A DNA stretch of 44,830 nt from a virus. Positions 16,801 to 25,220 of the stretch are shown one piece after another. Location of the stretch: IMG/VR virus record IMGVR_UViG_3300042392_000945, positions 1-44,830 of that record; one strand, given 5' to 3'. Every line of letters begins with the position of its first letter. Position 1 is the first letter of the stretch. The position numbers were made by a program, and so were the translations under genes. The notes under the pieces are model-generated. The model searched no databases and had not been told where the DNA came from. It saw nothing but the letters and a program-made list of their open reading frames with translations.

Positions 16801-17336
16801 CCGTTGAGGAGGCCGGGTTTGCCAAACTTGCCGAGCAGTTTCAGAAGATCTTGGATACGGCTCCTGTTGTACAGACTGCAAAGGAGTCAGCTTCGATAAC
16901 TCTACCTGCGAACACAGGGCCAATAGAGACTGAGATCGATGCCTACAATCGTCTACGTAATGCTGCTCTAGCAGCCGCAAGGGCAAAGGCTGCCGCTGGT
17001 GGTAGTGGGGGTGTTGAATCTGTCCAATCGAACTCGTTCGGTGGTGTGATCCAAAGCTTCAACTCTGGGGGTGTTGCACGTGGCGTTGACACGGTCTCTG
17101 CAAGGCTTCGCCCTGGTGAAAGTGTACTCAACCCCCGAGCGACAAATAGATTCTTTGGTGCAATCAATGCGCTCAACGCAGGACAAATGCCTGCATCACG
17201 TGGACAGTCCAGCGTTACAAACGTTGGCGACATTCATGTGAATGTAGGTGGTGGTGGCAAATCCGCAAGTGTGGATGCCCGCGAGATCGCTGTTCAACTT
17301 CGTCGAGAACTGCGTAGAGGCACTAGCCTCTTATAG
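13857..17336 (+). CDS. Tape measure protein
   Basis: A 1159-residue protein, the longest in the window. Residues about 90-380 match the TP901-type tape measure core: ATDLQKQFALIATIAQ, LYNAVSNQVGTFSETL, AAELGVSFEQVGAAIAAVSV, LSTDETLTQVRATLTGLIKP, then LFPNVRNIGLVFALTGNN. A hydrophobic stretch lies at about 430-500 (SAAAVYATYVLGTS; NPIGLIAAGIAAAAVGLNSL), followed by long Ala/Glu/Lys coiled coil. The C-terminus has GGVARGVDTVSARLRPGESVLNPRA, seen in many tape measures (shown here as GVDTVSARLRPGES). The protein sets tail length and helps DNA delivery; about 170 nm is predicted. Confidence 0.9.
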   Translation: MAERIEQQFIINASQALQELVKLDGALAKFETRLDSIAKSIGNLNALGGSGLNAFKANAEGAASAVGKLNGVLIATNTTGSKAIVTFATLSRVVQTQLTIGGLNAFRETLVDSVKQATDLQKQFALIATIAQRIDLPGTDTPVDTGAISAGARSLSDSLNIDQLQVAEGLYNAVSNQVGTFSETLTFAAEAGRFAKATNSELSASVDALSAALKSYGLGADQTSRASDVLFATIDKGRVTAQDLGNTLGRVLPAAAELGVSFEQVGAAIAAVSVKGLSTDETLTQVRATLTGLIKPSDAMKDAFEGLGISSAKAGIQQFGLVGLLEKLRNSYGQNEQALGKLFPNVRNIGLVFALTGNNLADYEKTLEAVTNSQGKANKAFETATNTSGEKLSKAYNQIKNALAEIASGYVDATAATLENTGLLNIQANSVSNLIGILQSAAAVYATYVLGTSASTAATVGFTTATGAATAAVAKLNVFIKANPIGLIAAGIAAAAVGLNSLNNARLEATRKSLKDLNDADLKKITAASKAFGDQSARSFAKFSEEIRAGRESIEQAVRDAGAGIRTLGQNDAVFTGAVERSLEVLTSALDRRLSLLKSAVSESKSLADQTRGNIQSIKDEQRDLKFEQSTRGLNDSGKAQANLRRAADLAREAQSAFNSAVGTGDSEGLARSKALFDAAKASAANAASLGRVAEAERIIGGLQRARLNNEEQLKRAQDRRTVAAEAAVKQQQAINDAAAVDVKNIQKNASTFGSDGQPLRAEDLAKREAAIKESLERLNSAGSLGLDLSEILNARQLRTVATEQLTGLTAEIEVTLKDGGARLLAEADAIFAKFNEQDFVKAQKLPGEGNLRPSDLDARTTAQLEAMGNISKADKQLTDAFAERTAAIDAATRELTFIQKGLDTNFALKNSGLSQLSDATGASDNAGFKQQLQDSIPEIKKLLGEAFSNPDFDAEALRAKFLSITESLAEGGARANAVAFSVEEAGFAKLAEQFQKILDTAPVVQTAKESASITLPANTGPIETEIDAYNRLRNAALAAARAKAAAGGSGGVESVQSNSFGGVIQSFNSGGVARGVDTVSARLRPGESVLNPRATNRFFGAINALNAGQMPASRGQSSVTNVGDIHVNVGGGGKSASVDAREIAVQLRRELRRGTSLL

Positions 17337-17352
17337 TTCTGACTCTTCATAC

Positions 17353-17384
17353 AGGGCACATCAATCGTTGGTGTGCCCTTTTTC
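17353..17384 (+). terminator. Rho-independent terminator after tape measure
   Basis: AGGGCACA (17353-17360) pairs with TGTGCCCT (17372-17379), followed by TTTTCC. It directly follows the tape measure stop at 17336. Confidence 0.8.
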
Positions 17385-17411
17385 CTGGTCAACGCTTTAA
17401 GGCACAGTTAC

Positions 17412-17903
17412 ATGCAAAATAAAATGGGTCTTCGTGGGAAGTTCACAGTAGTCCACTTGGACAAAGATGGAAACACCAAAGGTGAATATGAGTTCCCAAA
17501 TGGCATCGTGGATGTTGGGCTCAATCATATACTTGAAACTACCTTCAATGGTGGCACTCAGATTACCGCATGGTACGTGGGCTTGATAAATAACGCCGGG
17601 TTCACAGCCCTGGCTAATGCGGACACAATGGCGTCCCACAGCGGGTGGGCTGAGGCGGCTGGTTACTCTGAGGCAACCAGACCCGAGTGGACGGCTGGAA
17701 CGGCTGCTAGCCGAGCGATCACCAATAGCTCGACGGTCGATTTTACTATTAACGCTACCGCAACAATTCGCGGGATTTTCATCACTTCCAGCCCTACGAA
17801 ATCAGGCAGCGCAGGAACATTGTGGTCCACGGCAGCATTCTCCTCACCTGCGTCGGTGTTGGCGGCTGACGTACTCAAGGTGACGTACACAGTGGCGGGA
17901 TAA
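17412..17903 (+). CDS. Tail-region structural protein
   Basis: A 163-residue protein. The ATG at 17412 (TAAGG 9 bases upstream) is preferred over a GTG at 17373 that lies in the terminator arm. The pattern GLRGKFTVVHLDKDGNTKG, EFPNGIVDVGLNHILETTF, ITAWYVGLINNAGFTAL and TRPEWTAGTAASRAITN is a widespread phage structural family found next to tape measure and tail tip genes; its members are beta-rich and their exact role is unclear. The stop codon is part of a terminator hairpin that separates it from the homing endonuclease cassette. Confidence 0.7.
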   Translation: MQNKMGLRGKFTVVHLDKDGNTKGEYEFPNGIVDVGLNHILETTFNGGTQITAWYVGLINNAGFTALANADTMASHSGWAEAAGYSEATRPEWTAGTAASRAITNSSTVDFTINATATIRGIFITSSPTKSGSAGTLWSTAAFSSPASVLAADVLKVTYTVAG

Positions 17904-17925
17904 GAAAACTGTAAAGTTTTCTTTG
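17901..17925 (+). terminator. Terminator hairpin starting at the stop codon
   Basis: TAAGAAAACT-GTAA-AGTTTTCTTT: arms of 8-9 bases, a 4-base loop and T residues. The stop TAA is its first three bases, and the -35 box of the next promoter starts inside its tail at 17923. Confidence 0.65.
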
Positions 17926-17951
17926 ACTTCTAGTTTTCTTAATGCATACTT
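17923..17951 (+). promoter_or_regulatory. Sigma70-like promoter, conserved family copy A
   Basis: TTGACT at 17923-17928, a 17-base spacer containing CTAGTTTTCTT, and ATACTT at 17946-17951. The ATG at 17958 is only 6 bases beyond the -10 box, so transcription should begin at or within a base or two of the start codon (leaderless). Near-identical promoters lie on the minus strand at 27842-27870 and 28752-28780. Confidence 0.75.
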
Positions 17952-17957
17952 GAGTTT

Positions 17958-18790
17958 ATGACCAGACCCGCAAACAATCAGACAACCTATGTTTACCGTT
18001 TCACCAACTTGGTGAACGGTAAGGCGTATGTTGGTATCTCAACTCAGCCAAAGAAGCGTAAGCGAGACCACGAGAGTGGTAACGGGTCTTTACTGCTGTG
18101 GCGGGCCATACAAAAGTATGGTTTAGTAAACTTTGAATACTCCCTGGTGTCAAAGCACAAAACATATAGTGCTGCTCTCTCTCTCGTGAGATTAAAGAGA
18201 TATCCAAGCACAACTCAGTTAAACCTAACGGCTACAACTTGACCCTTGGTGGTGAGGGTTCTGTAGGGTATGTGGATAGCCCCCAAACACGAGAGAAGAA
18301 GCGACGGGTTTGGTTGGGTCGCAAACATACCCCAGAGACATTGGTCAAGATGAGTGCTGCGCAAACAGGCCGCACGTTCTCTAAAGACACAATAAAGAAG
18401 ATGAGTGCGTCGGCCTTGGGTAAACAGAGACGCTTAGGTGCGGTCCTGTCTCAGGAGACTAAGGACAAGATTGGTAATGCAAACCGTGGTCGCATACACA
18501 CCCAGGCCTCATGCAAGAAGAAGCGTAAAGCAATGCTAGGCCGGGAGTTTACGCAGGGCCACAAGGACAAGATAGGCGCAAGCCACCTAAACCGATCACC
18601 TGACACTTACGCCCGAGGTGCAAGTTCCGGCATGGCTAAGCCCGTCCTAGTTGATGGTTGGGTTTATGCTTGCATCAAAGACGCTGCTGAGGATCATGGC
18701 GTTCTTAACGATACAATACGAGAACGCATTCTACGAAATCAAAAAACCGACCCCGACAACTGGGGTTACCTTAAGAAAACTACCCCTTAG
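17958..18790 (+). pseudogene. GIY-YIG homing endonuclease, frameshifted
   Basis: Two frames together make one GIY-YIG homing endonuclease. The first (from ATG 17958) holds the nuclease core: YVYRFTNLVNGKAYVGIS (residues 11-28). The second frame continues with KPNGYNLTLGGEGS, NUMOD3-like repeats (HTPETLVKMSAAQTGRTFS, DTIKKMSASALGK) and an IENR1/NUMOD1-like end (GWVYACIKDAAEDHGV). The frames meet at a CT run, 18175-18185. Removing one CT restores AALSREIKEISKHNSVKPNG, the expected family sequence. The first frame alone stops at 18242, so as read the enzyme is broken. It stands in its own terminator-promoter cassette between two tail genes. Confidence 0.85.
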
Positions 18791-18810
18791 TTTCTTAATT
18801 CCAGACCAAC

Positions 18811-18837
18811 AGCCCTGTATCTGCGGGGCTTTCTTTT
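18811..18837 (+). terminator. Rho-independent terminator after homing endonuclease
   Basis: AGCCCTG (18811-18817) pairs with CGGGGCT (18824-18830, one G-U), followed by TTCTTTTT. A second, AT-rich hairpin (AAGAAAACTA with TAGTTTCTT, about 18774-18796) overlaps the endonuclease stop. Confidence 0.75.
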
Positions 18838-18849
18838 TAAGGAGTCATA

Positions 18850-19281
18850 ATGGCAAACGTCCTCACAGTACGAGGTACAACGCAGACACTGCTTTCAACT
18901 GAGCTTAACAGCTTAGCAAACAATACTAACGCAGTACATGCATCCTCAGTCACAATCACGTCAGCCAACTTTCTCCGGTGCGAGTTGGAACTTGTTGTTA
19001 CATTTAGCACTGCGCCAACTGCAAACAGTGCGCTGGTTGTATGGTTGCTCCGGGAAATTGACGGCACTAACTTCGAAGATGGTACTTCGTCTGTTATCCC
19101 TACCAGTGTTCCTGATGCGGTTTTCCCATTACGTGCAGTCACAACTGCGCAACGTATGGTTGTCGAATGCCCAATGCCGCCAGGACCTATTAGGGCCCTT
19201 ATCCGAAATGACGGGTCAGGCCAGACCACAGCAGCCAGTGGAAACACGCTGAAGATTCGCCCAGTTACTGAGTCCCTCTAA
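18850..19281 (+). CDS. Tail-region structural protein (tail tip neighbourhood)
   Basis: A 143-residue protein with AAGGAG 6-7 bases before the ATG. The pattern LLSTELNSLANNTNA, CELELVVTFSTAPTANSALVVWLL, REIDGTNFEDGT, FPLRAVTTAQRM and the C-terminal NDGSGQTTAASGNTLKIRPVTE is a common small phage structural family lying between tape measure and receptor-binding genes. It is all-beta with no membrane segment. Precise role in the virion is not established. Confidence 0.7.
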   Translation: MANVLTVRGTTQTLLSTELNSLANNTNAVHASSVTITSANFLRCELELVVTFSTAPTANSALVVWLLREIDGTNFEDGTSSVIPTSVPDAVFPLRAVTTAQRMVVECPMPPGPIRALIRNDGSGQTTAASGNTLKIRPVTESL

Positions 19282-19298
19282 AGTGTGATCGGATTATA

Positions 19299-21074
19299 AT
19301 GCGTCCAATTGAATATGAGCACCCAAATCTGTCAGTTGGACGTATCCTATCATACTGTCCGAGTCTCACTGGTGCGACTGGCACCAGGGCCTATGACTTG
19401 TCAGGCTATGACAAGCACGGCGACATAATTGGTGCTGACCTTTCAGTGTTCCACACTCGGAGCGAGGGCAAAGGTGCTTATCTCTTTGATGGTGTGAACG
19501 ACAAGATCACAACCAACAAAGTGATGTCGGAGATTGCCAAGACTGATGCCCTTACGTGGTCGTGCTGGTTTAATACCAGCTCATCGGCCTCGAATCAAGC
19601 ACTCGTTACGTGCGAGGATGGTGTTGATAGATATTTGAATATCTACCTATGGCCATCCTTTAACGAGATCTACATCGGCTTTAGACGTAGCAGTGGTGGT
19701 TGGGCACTTATGCCTACCATAACTTTGAACAAATGGCATCACTTCGCCCTGGTGTGGAATCCTACGAACGGAACGGGCTTTACCTATCTGGATGGTATAC
19801 GGGGTGCCAACGCTCCCGCAGGGCCTACTTTTGCCGAACGTCCATTTGAGATTGGTATAAATGGACCCTCTGGTGGTATACCCCTACAGGGTATGCAAGA
19901 TGACATCAATGTCTACAACAGACCACTTAGTGCTGGTGAGATTAAAGTACTCGCCTCTCAGCGGGGTGTTGCTAACTTAGCACGTAGGCGAAAAACTGTA
20001 GCACCATCAGTCTCAGGCGTAAGCAAGTCCGAAGACTCGGTGCTGGCCCTGGTGGATACCGCCACTTATGCAGTTATTGAGACCGGGTTATCTAGATCTG
20101 TTAGTAGCACACTTGCACTAACACAAAATACAAACTTCTTTATCTTATCCCAAGCTATCCCGGTTCAACACACATTGAACCTTGTTGACACAGTCAAGGT
20201 CAAGGGGCGGGAATTTGGATCAGAGGCACTTACCCTTACACAGTCAGCGGATTTTAGAATAGGTATCCCGTCAGGTGGGTACTTTATTACGGATAACCTT
20301 AATTTTAATGAGTCATTAAATCGAGGTCAGAATTATGGTGTTACTGACAACCTCAACCTGTCTAGCGTTGGGGCTCACATTACTCCAACGGTGTCTAGTT
20401 TAGCCTTCACACAAACAGTGACGCTAAGCCAGGGCAAGACTGTTCTAGATACCTTGACGTTTACTCAATCTGTGACGTCAGAGTCCCGCTTTAGTCGATC
20501 TACCTCCCACACCAACATACTCCAACAGGCAGTTGGTTTCTATGTAGTAGGTTCTGGTAAGTGCAGCAAAACAAAGTACTCTCGATTCGAAGGTAGTGGT
20601 GGGGGTGTTGGTATACCAACTCAACCACTCGCGAGTAATCACATCCCAGTTGCGTTTGAATCTGTGAATGGCTCGCCAGCACCTGTGTTCATACGGGCAC
20701 CTGAGATGGACGATAAGCACCGTATGTCTTTCGATCGTGTTAATCGCGAGACTCTAGGTGGCGAGCTTAGTGTATTCAGAGACACTGTTTGGCCAACAAC
20801 AAAGTCCATGCTATTTACTGTTGTTGGGATCAAGACAACTGTGTTTGAGTCGCTTCAATCTTTTCTGTTAGCAACCCTTGGACAAGAAGTCCTGTTTCAT
20901 GACTGGACAGGTGTTACGTGGCGAGGAATTGTCACCAACCCTGAAGAGACTGCAACTGAGGACCGGGATGGTTACTGGACAGTTGCCTTTGAGTTTGAGG
21001 GGTCGCCTTATGATGGCCCTCCCGCGAACCACAGCCTAGCGTTTTCACAGACAGCAACTTTCACGATTGGTTAG
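19299..21074 (+). CDS. Tail fibre / receptor-binding protein with LamG-like lectin domain
   Basis: A 591-residue protein. Residues about 55-225 form a laminin-G/concanavalin-like domain: GAYLFDGVNDKITTN, ALTWSCWFNTSSSASNQ, LNKWHHFALVWNPTNG, FTYLDGIRG, and GMQDDINVYNRPLSAGEIKVL, the usual landmarks of this fold. Residues about 235-420 are beta repeats of the type LxLTQxxxF / LxFTQxxxL. The last 120 residues (MSFDRVNRETLGGELSVFRD...WTVAFEFEGSPYDG) resemble a small domain also seen in tail tip proteins. LamG-like domains in phage tails usually bind cell-surface sugars, so host recognition is inferred. Confidence 0.75.
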   Translation: MRPIEYEHPNLSVGRILSYCPSLTGATGTRAYDLSGYDKHGDIIGADLSVFHTRSEGKGAYLFDGVNDKITTNKVMSEIAKTDALTWSCWFNTSSSASNQALVTCEDGVDRYLNIYLWPSFNEIYIGFRRSSGGWALMPTITLNKWHHFALVWNPTNGTGFTYLDGIRGANAPAGPTFAERPFEIGINGPSGGIPLQGMQDDINVYNRPLSAGEIKVLASQRGVANLARRRKTVAPSVSGVSKSEDSVLALVDTATYAVIETGLSRSVSSTLALTQNTNFFILSQAIPVQHTLNLVDTVKVKGREFGSEALTLTQSADFRIGIPSGGYFITDNLNFNESLNRGQNYGVTDNLNLSSVGAHITPTVSSLAFTQTVTLSQGKTVLDTLTFTQSVTSESRFSRSTSHTNILQQAVGFYVVGSGKCSKTKYSRFEGSGGGVGIPTQPLASNHIPVAFESVNGSPAPVFIRAPEMDDKHRMSFDRVNRETLGGELSVFRDTVWPTTKSMLFTVVGIKTTVFESLQSFLLATLGQEVLFHDWTGVTWRGIVTNPEETATEDRDGYWTVAFEFEGSPYDGPPANHSLAFSQTATFTIG

Positions 21075-21077
21075 AAG

Positions 21078-21464
21078 ATGTTCTTTATACAGGGTCCTTA
21101 CCCATTGATACAGAGTAGTCTCGTGTTGCCAAGCCCTAGGCAAGGTAACACCAATGCGTTGACATCCTCGATCCAAGTATTGAGGACTTCTAGCGGAGAA
21201 ATGTTTACCTACACCAAGGCAAAGCGTGGACGTAAAAAGTTCCGCTATGACTTTACTGTGTCTCGAGACAAGGCATACGAGTTGAGAGAATTCATAGAGA
21301 TCTACGCAGGACAGCCTGTTAAGGTGACTGACCACAACAATGTAGTAAGGGTTGGATTCCTAACACTTAACCCCTTTGAAATCCAAGGAGTAGGTAGGGC
21401 AAAGGGTATCCCTGGAGGGGAGGTCTACACTACCACAATTGAACTCGAAGAGAAAATAATATGA
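21078..21464 (+). CDS. Minor tail protein
   Basis: A 128-residue protein starting 3 bases after the fibre gene and ending in an ATGA overlap with the large tail tip gene. The core reads KRGRKKFRYDFTVSRDKAYELREFIEIYAG (split KRGRKKFRYDFTVSRDKAYE and LREFIEIYAG), QPVKVTDHNNVVRVGFL and ends YTTTIELEEK. This beta-plus-helix plan, with a strand that binds the neighbouring subunit, is that of small distal or minor tail proteins. Its stoichiometry and exact family are not recognised. Confidence 0.65.
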   Translation: MFFIQGPYPLIQSSLVLPSPRQGNTNALTSSIQVLRTSSGEMFTYTKAKRGRKKFRYDFTVSRDKAYELREFIEIYAGQPVKVTDHNNVVRVGFLTLNPFEIQGVGRAKGIPGGEVYTTTIELEEKII

Positions 21465-24400
21465 GAGTATTCCCCACGTCAATCGCAGGTCAGTTGAACA
21501 GGCAATATGGAAGCGAGCCTGTCATCATTGCTGAAATTGAGTTCATCCCAGGCTTCTCGGTTGCTTACGCTGACCGAGTCCTAAATGGGGAGCCCGGTAT
21601 ACTGCCAAAGATTCTTGAAGTGGGCAATCTTGATAGTACGGCACTTGCTACTTTGCAGAGCGACTCACAAGCCATTGATCTGACTCTGGATGATACTGAT
21701 AGTAGTCTTAAGACCTTAATTGACGCTAATGACATTAGCCTTGGTAAGGTCCGATTCTCGCTTAGTTTCCAAGGCGTACCTTTCTCCGAACGTGCCTTGT
21801 TGATGGAAGGCGTAATCCACTCACCTATTGTTTACAATGATCTGAGCAAGACACTAACGATAACTGTCATCAGCAAGACAGCCGATGCTGAGACGGGTTT
21901 CTCCATGGATGACGGAGACTTCCCCAACATACCTGAGGATCAACGTGGCCTTCAGTGGCCCCTTATTTTCGGTGATGTTTGTAATGTGGCGACGCTCCCA
22001 CTTAAGCCATTGTTCAAAGGAGTTCTAGGGGAGCCTCTTGGTGCTATTGACCCTACACTGCAAGAGCGACTATGCCAAGCACAAAAGCTTCAGTGCCCGG
22101 CGGTTATATCGCCAGAAGCACAGAAGGAAATCAATGAGCTAGAAAGAGCTAGGGATGCCGCTTTGGAAGCGTTTCGTGCAAAGTACGCTGCTGCTCGAAA
22201 AGGTATTGTCCACATCCAACCCAGCGCGGCCTCGGGCCAACGTGTTGGCTTCGCTTTTGGTAACAGCACTGACGAAGCGTTAGCTCTGTTCTTCTGTTTG
22301 AAGCGTGTAGCCAACCCAAATGTTCAGAATACAGCATTTCAACCAATCCCAGGCTGCGTGTCGGAGGGCCAAGCTGAGATTAACCTCATTAACGAATACC
22401 AAAACAAGATAAATGAGGTTGCAGATAGATCCCGTAAAATTTACCAGGAATGCGTCGAAGCCCGACAGAGTCAAGTGTGCGCGATCTTAACTGAGATTGC
22501 ACAGCAGACTCCTTATGTCAAGACCTCAGTACAAATCATCGGTGGTGAGAAGTTTCCCCAAGGCACGGTCATCACACTGCGGATTGGAGATGTGCGGTAC
22601 ACGGGGGTTATGTCTGGCACCACTTTCAATATCCGTGGCGTCACGCACCCAGACTCTCTTGAGATCACAAACCCAGCTTGCAAAAATATTGGCCAACGCT
22701 ATGAGATTCGTGGCGTAGCTTCACCCTTTGAATTGCCTACGACAGTTGCGGGTTGTAAAGAGAAGACTGAGGTGGCTGAGGTTATAGTTGGACCAGGGGC
22801 TTCATGGAAGTACTTCGAGACATTCAAAGCAGGCCGGTTCATTTGGTTGCCATCTGGAACGGATGTGTTCCTGGAGTCCTCTTCTAAGATAACCCACATT
22901 GTTAGTCTTGTACCCGGTGTGGTGACACAAGTTGCTGCTTATAGAACATTCGGTGACTCAAAGATATTAACAGAGGTTGATCCTGCTGAGTACGAAGTGA
23001 ACCTGACTAACTATGGTGACTACCAAGTCGCTGAGTTGCAGTTCGACCGCAAGCTTAGTGATATCCCCGATGAGAAATGGGACGATGATGTGTATGTGTC
23101 TTTTGAGTCAAACTTTGGGCCCAACCCGGTGAACATTATAAAGTACTTAATTGATACCTATACTGAGTACACATATGATGTGGCCAGTTTTGGTTCTGTT
23201 GAGGCCTCGTTGGCAAACTACCCTGCAAGCTTCGTTGTTCGAGATCGTCAGAGCGTTTTTGAGCTGATCAAAGAGATCGCGTACCAGTTCCGATGTGCTG
23301 TGACAATTCGTGCAGGCGTTGTTTACTTAACTTACCTATCCAAGGAACCTACTAGCATTAGGTCAATAACCGCGAGTGAAATACTTCGGTCATCGTTTTC
23401 TGTTAGCACAACCCCCACAGAAGACATATTCACAAAGCATATAATCAGTTGGCAAGCTACTGAAGCCAAGATCTATGCGAACCAGGATGTGGAAGAGAAG
23501 TTCACACTAAAGCACAACGTTGGTCGCTTCGGCACTAACACAACTGAGAAGGATTACTTCACACAGAACACCTTCAAGACAATTGAGAAGTCTGCTACGT
23601 TCTGGATGATCCGAGATGCAAACTCGTGGAAGTATGTCGAGTTCGAGACGCCGATAAAGCACCTTGACCTTGACGTGTACGATTGTATCACGGTATCGCA
23701 CCCCGGCTTCCCGGCAACCAAGTGCGTCATTGAGAGTCTCAATGTGAACTTTGATTCGAACACAATCAAGTTCAGGTGTTGGACCCCAATACTAGCAGGT
23801 ACGAACTCTCCTTATGTTTGGGCATGGCCTGCCTTGCTGCCTGCTGTGGGATTGTTTCCAGGGCCTGACTATAAGGACAACGGGGATGGTCTTAAGAAGG
23901 TTGTCCGCCCACCTGTGGGCCACCCACTACGTCAAGGTTTTGACTTAAGTGCCTTGAGGTTACCAACAGATGGTGACAGAAATCCATCGGATCTTGATGA
24001 CACATACCCAGCATCTCCCTGTGCTCAATTAATTGCAACAGGGTCCGAGTTCTCTGCGGATATTGAGCCAATATTCCGCCCATTCGAGACCCAAGCTTTT
24101 AGCAATTTTGCGAATGATCTTGACAGCAAGTCTCCTCCACCAGTTGATTTCTTTGTGCCTCGCAACCCACAAGAGTCCTCCGGTGGCGGGGTTGGCGATG
24201 CGGGTGGTAGAAAGCGTAAAGATCCTCTTGATGACTGTACTATCCCAGATTCGACCGGGTGTAGCTTCACTGTCACAGTTACTTATGTGTTACCTGACTT
24301 GATCCGACCGGGCTGTGATACGGGCCCGTGCGAATCTGTAGATAATGTTCCTGGTTTTGCATGCTCTGCAACTGTAGATAGCGCTTGCCACGTTTTCTCT

Positions 24401-24631
24401 AACCGACAGGCCGCAGAGTCATTTAGAGCAAGCAAAGCAGCCGAGGCCGCAGCGATGCAGTGTAAACAGATCCGAAACAAGTGGGGTCTTTACTTCGTCA
24501 GCCCTGTAGCCCAGAGCAAGCTGAGCTGCCCTGAGCAGAAAGAAAAGAATAACTCTCAAGTTGGGTTTCACAGCCCGAATGGTAATGACAGTTTGATCAA
24601 ACACCTAACTGAAAGTTCCGCGAAGGTTTAA
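21461..24631 (+). CDS. Large tail tip / baseplate hub-type protein
   Basis: A 1056-residue protein. The start overlaps the preceding stop. Residues about 1-180 hold EIEFIPGFSVAYADRVL, LDLTLDDTDSSLK-like strands and RGLQWPLIFGDVCNVATLPL, a pattern in large phage tail tip proteins. Around 205-265 and 315-345 there are helical Cys-containing inserts. The segment FVVRDRQSVFELIKEIAYQF and the following CAVTIRAGVVYLTYLSKEP (about 590-630) resemble a hub domain. The C-terminal 200 residues are Cys-rich, with a conserved AAESFRASKAAEAAAMQCKQ helix. It probably forms the tail tip that carries the fibre and opens on adsorption. Confidence 0.7.
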   Translation: MRVFPTSIAGQLNRQYGSEPVIIAEIEFIPGFSVAYADRVLNGEPGILPKILEVGNLDSTALATLQSDSQAIDLTLDDTDSSLKTLIDANDISLGKVRFSLSFQGVPFSERALLMEGVIHSPIVYNDLSKTLTITVISKTADAETGFSMDDGDFPNIPEDQRGLQWPLIFGDVCNVATLPLKPLFKGVLGEPLGAIDPTLQERLCQAQKLQCPAVISPEAQKEINELERARDAALEAFRAKYAAARKGIVHIQPSAASGQRVGFAFGNSTDEALALFFCLKRVANPNVQNTAFQPIPGCVSEGQAEINLINEYQNKINEVADRSRKIYQECVEARQSQVCAILTEIAQQTPYVKTSVQIIGGEKFPQGTVITLRIGDVRYTGVMSGTTFNIRGVTHPDSLEITNPACKNIGQRYEIRGVASPFELPTTVAGCKEKTEVAEVIVGPGASWKYFETFKAGRFIWLPSGTDVFLESSSKITHIVSLVPGVVTQVAAYRTFGDSKILTEVDPAEYEVNLTNYGDYQVAELQFDRKLSDIPDEKWDDDVYVSFESNFGPNPVNIIKYLIDTYTEYTYDVASFGSVEASLANYPASFVVRDRQSVFELIKEIAYQFRCAVTIRAGVVYLTYLSKEPTSIRSITASEILRSSFSVSTTPTEDIFTKHIISWQATEAKIYANQDVEEKFTLKHNVGRFGTNTTEKDYFTQNTFKTIEKSATFWMIRDANSWKYVEFETPIKHLDLDVYDCITVSHPGFPATKCVIESLNVNFDSNTIKFRCWTPILAGTNSPYVWAWPALLPAVGLFPGPDYKDNGDGLKKVVRPPVGHPLRQGFDLSALRLPTDGDRNPSDLDDTYPASPCAQLIATGSEFSADIEPIFRPFETQAFSNFANDLDSKSPPPVDFFVPRNPQESSGGGVGDAGGRKRKDPLDDCTIPDSTGCSFTVTVTYVLPDLIRPGCDTGPCESVDNVPGFACSATVDSACHVFSNRQAAESFRASKAAEAAAMQCKQIRNKWGLYFVSPVAQSKLSCPEQKEKNNSQVGFHSPNGNDSLIKHLTESSAKV

Positions 24632-24632
24632 T

Positions 24633-25190
24633 ATGGAAGATTGCATAAAGAGGCAGCGAGAACGTGTGGATGGTATTCCACAGTTCCGCTGCATCAACAG
24701 GCAAGCTGAAAAGTATCTGAGCATTGTGCAGGAGCCCGACTGTGGGGCCTGCCCTGTGCGGATGCTGTTGGCCAAGAAGGGCTGCAATGACAAGCTGTCT
24801 CCGGTGGTGCAACTCCCGGTGATCCAGGATGGGTTCCGGGCCTGCTCCCTGAGGACGGCGGGGACATGCAAGGTAACGGGCCTTGGCGTGACGCCTGAGC
24901 AATGCGACCGCTGTGTGGGAGAATCGCTGGCCGAGGCGACAAGTGCTGACTTTGGTACCAAGGCGCTCGCCTACGTCGATGCGATCAAGGTATGGATACA
25001 GAAGGGCAGACCAAGACGCTCCCAAGCTGAGGTCGAGGCCATTTTCAACGACCACTGCTCCAAGTGTGAACGGTTCGACGCGGAGACGAAGTCTTGCAAG
25101 TCCTGCGGATGCGCGGTTGCCCCAACAGGCCACCCGCTCGGGAATAAAATCTCGATGGCGACCGAGAACTGTCCTTTAGGTCGCTGGTAA
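24633..25190 (+). CDS. Cys-rich, probable zinc-binding tail-region protein
   Basis: A 185-residue protein whose ATG comes 1 base after the previous stop. It carries many Cys pairs: CGACPVRM, CSLRTAGTCKV, CDRCVGE and, near the end, CSKCERFDAETKSCKSCGCAV followed by NKISMATENCPLGRW (long runs split here). The terminal C-x2-C...C-x2-C-x-C plus NKI-MATE-CP-G-W signature recurs in phage proteins encoded after tail tip genes. Metal binding is inferred; it could be a structural knob or a regulatory protein carried in the late operon. Confidence 0.7.
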   Translation: MEDCIKRQRERVDGIPQFRCINRQAEKYLSIVQEPDCGACPVRMLLAKKGCNDKLSPVVQLPVIQDGFRACSLRTAGTCKVTGLGVTPEQCDRCVGESLAEATSADFGTKALAYVDAIKVWIQKGRPRRSQAEVEAIFNDHCSKCERFDAETKSCKSCGCAVAPTGHPLGNKISMATENCPLGRW

Positions 25191-25220
25191 TCAAACCTCT
25201 AACCCTAATGGGAAAAAAAT

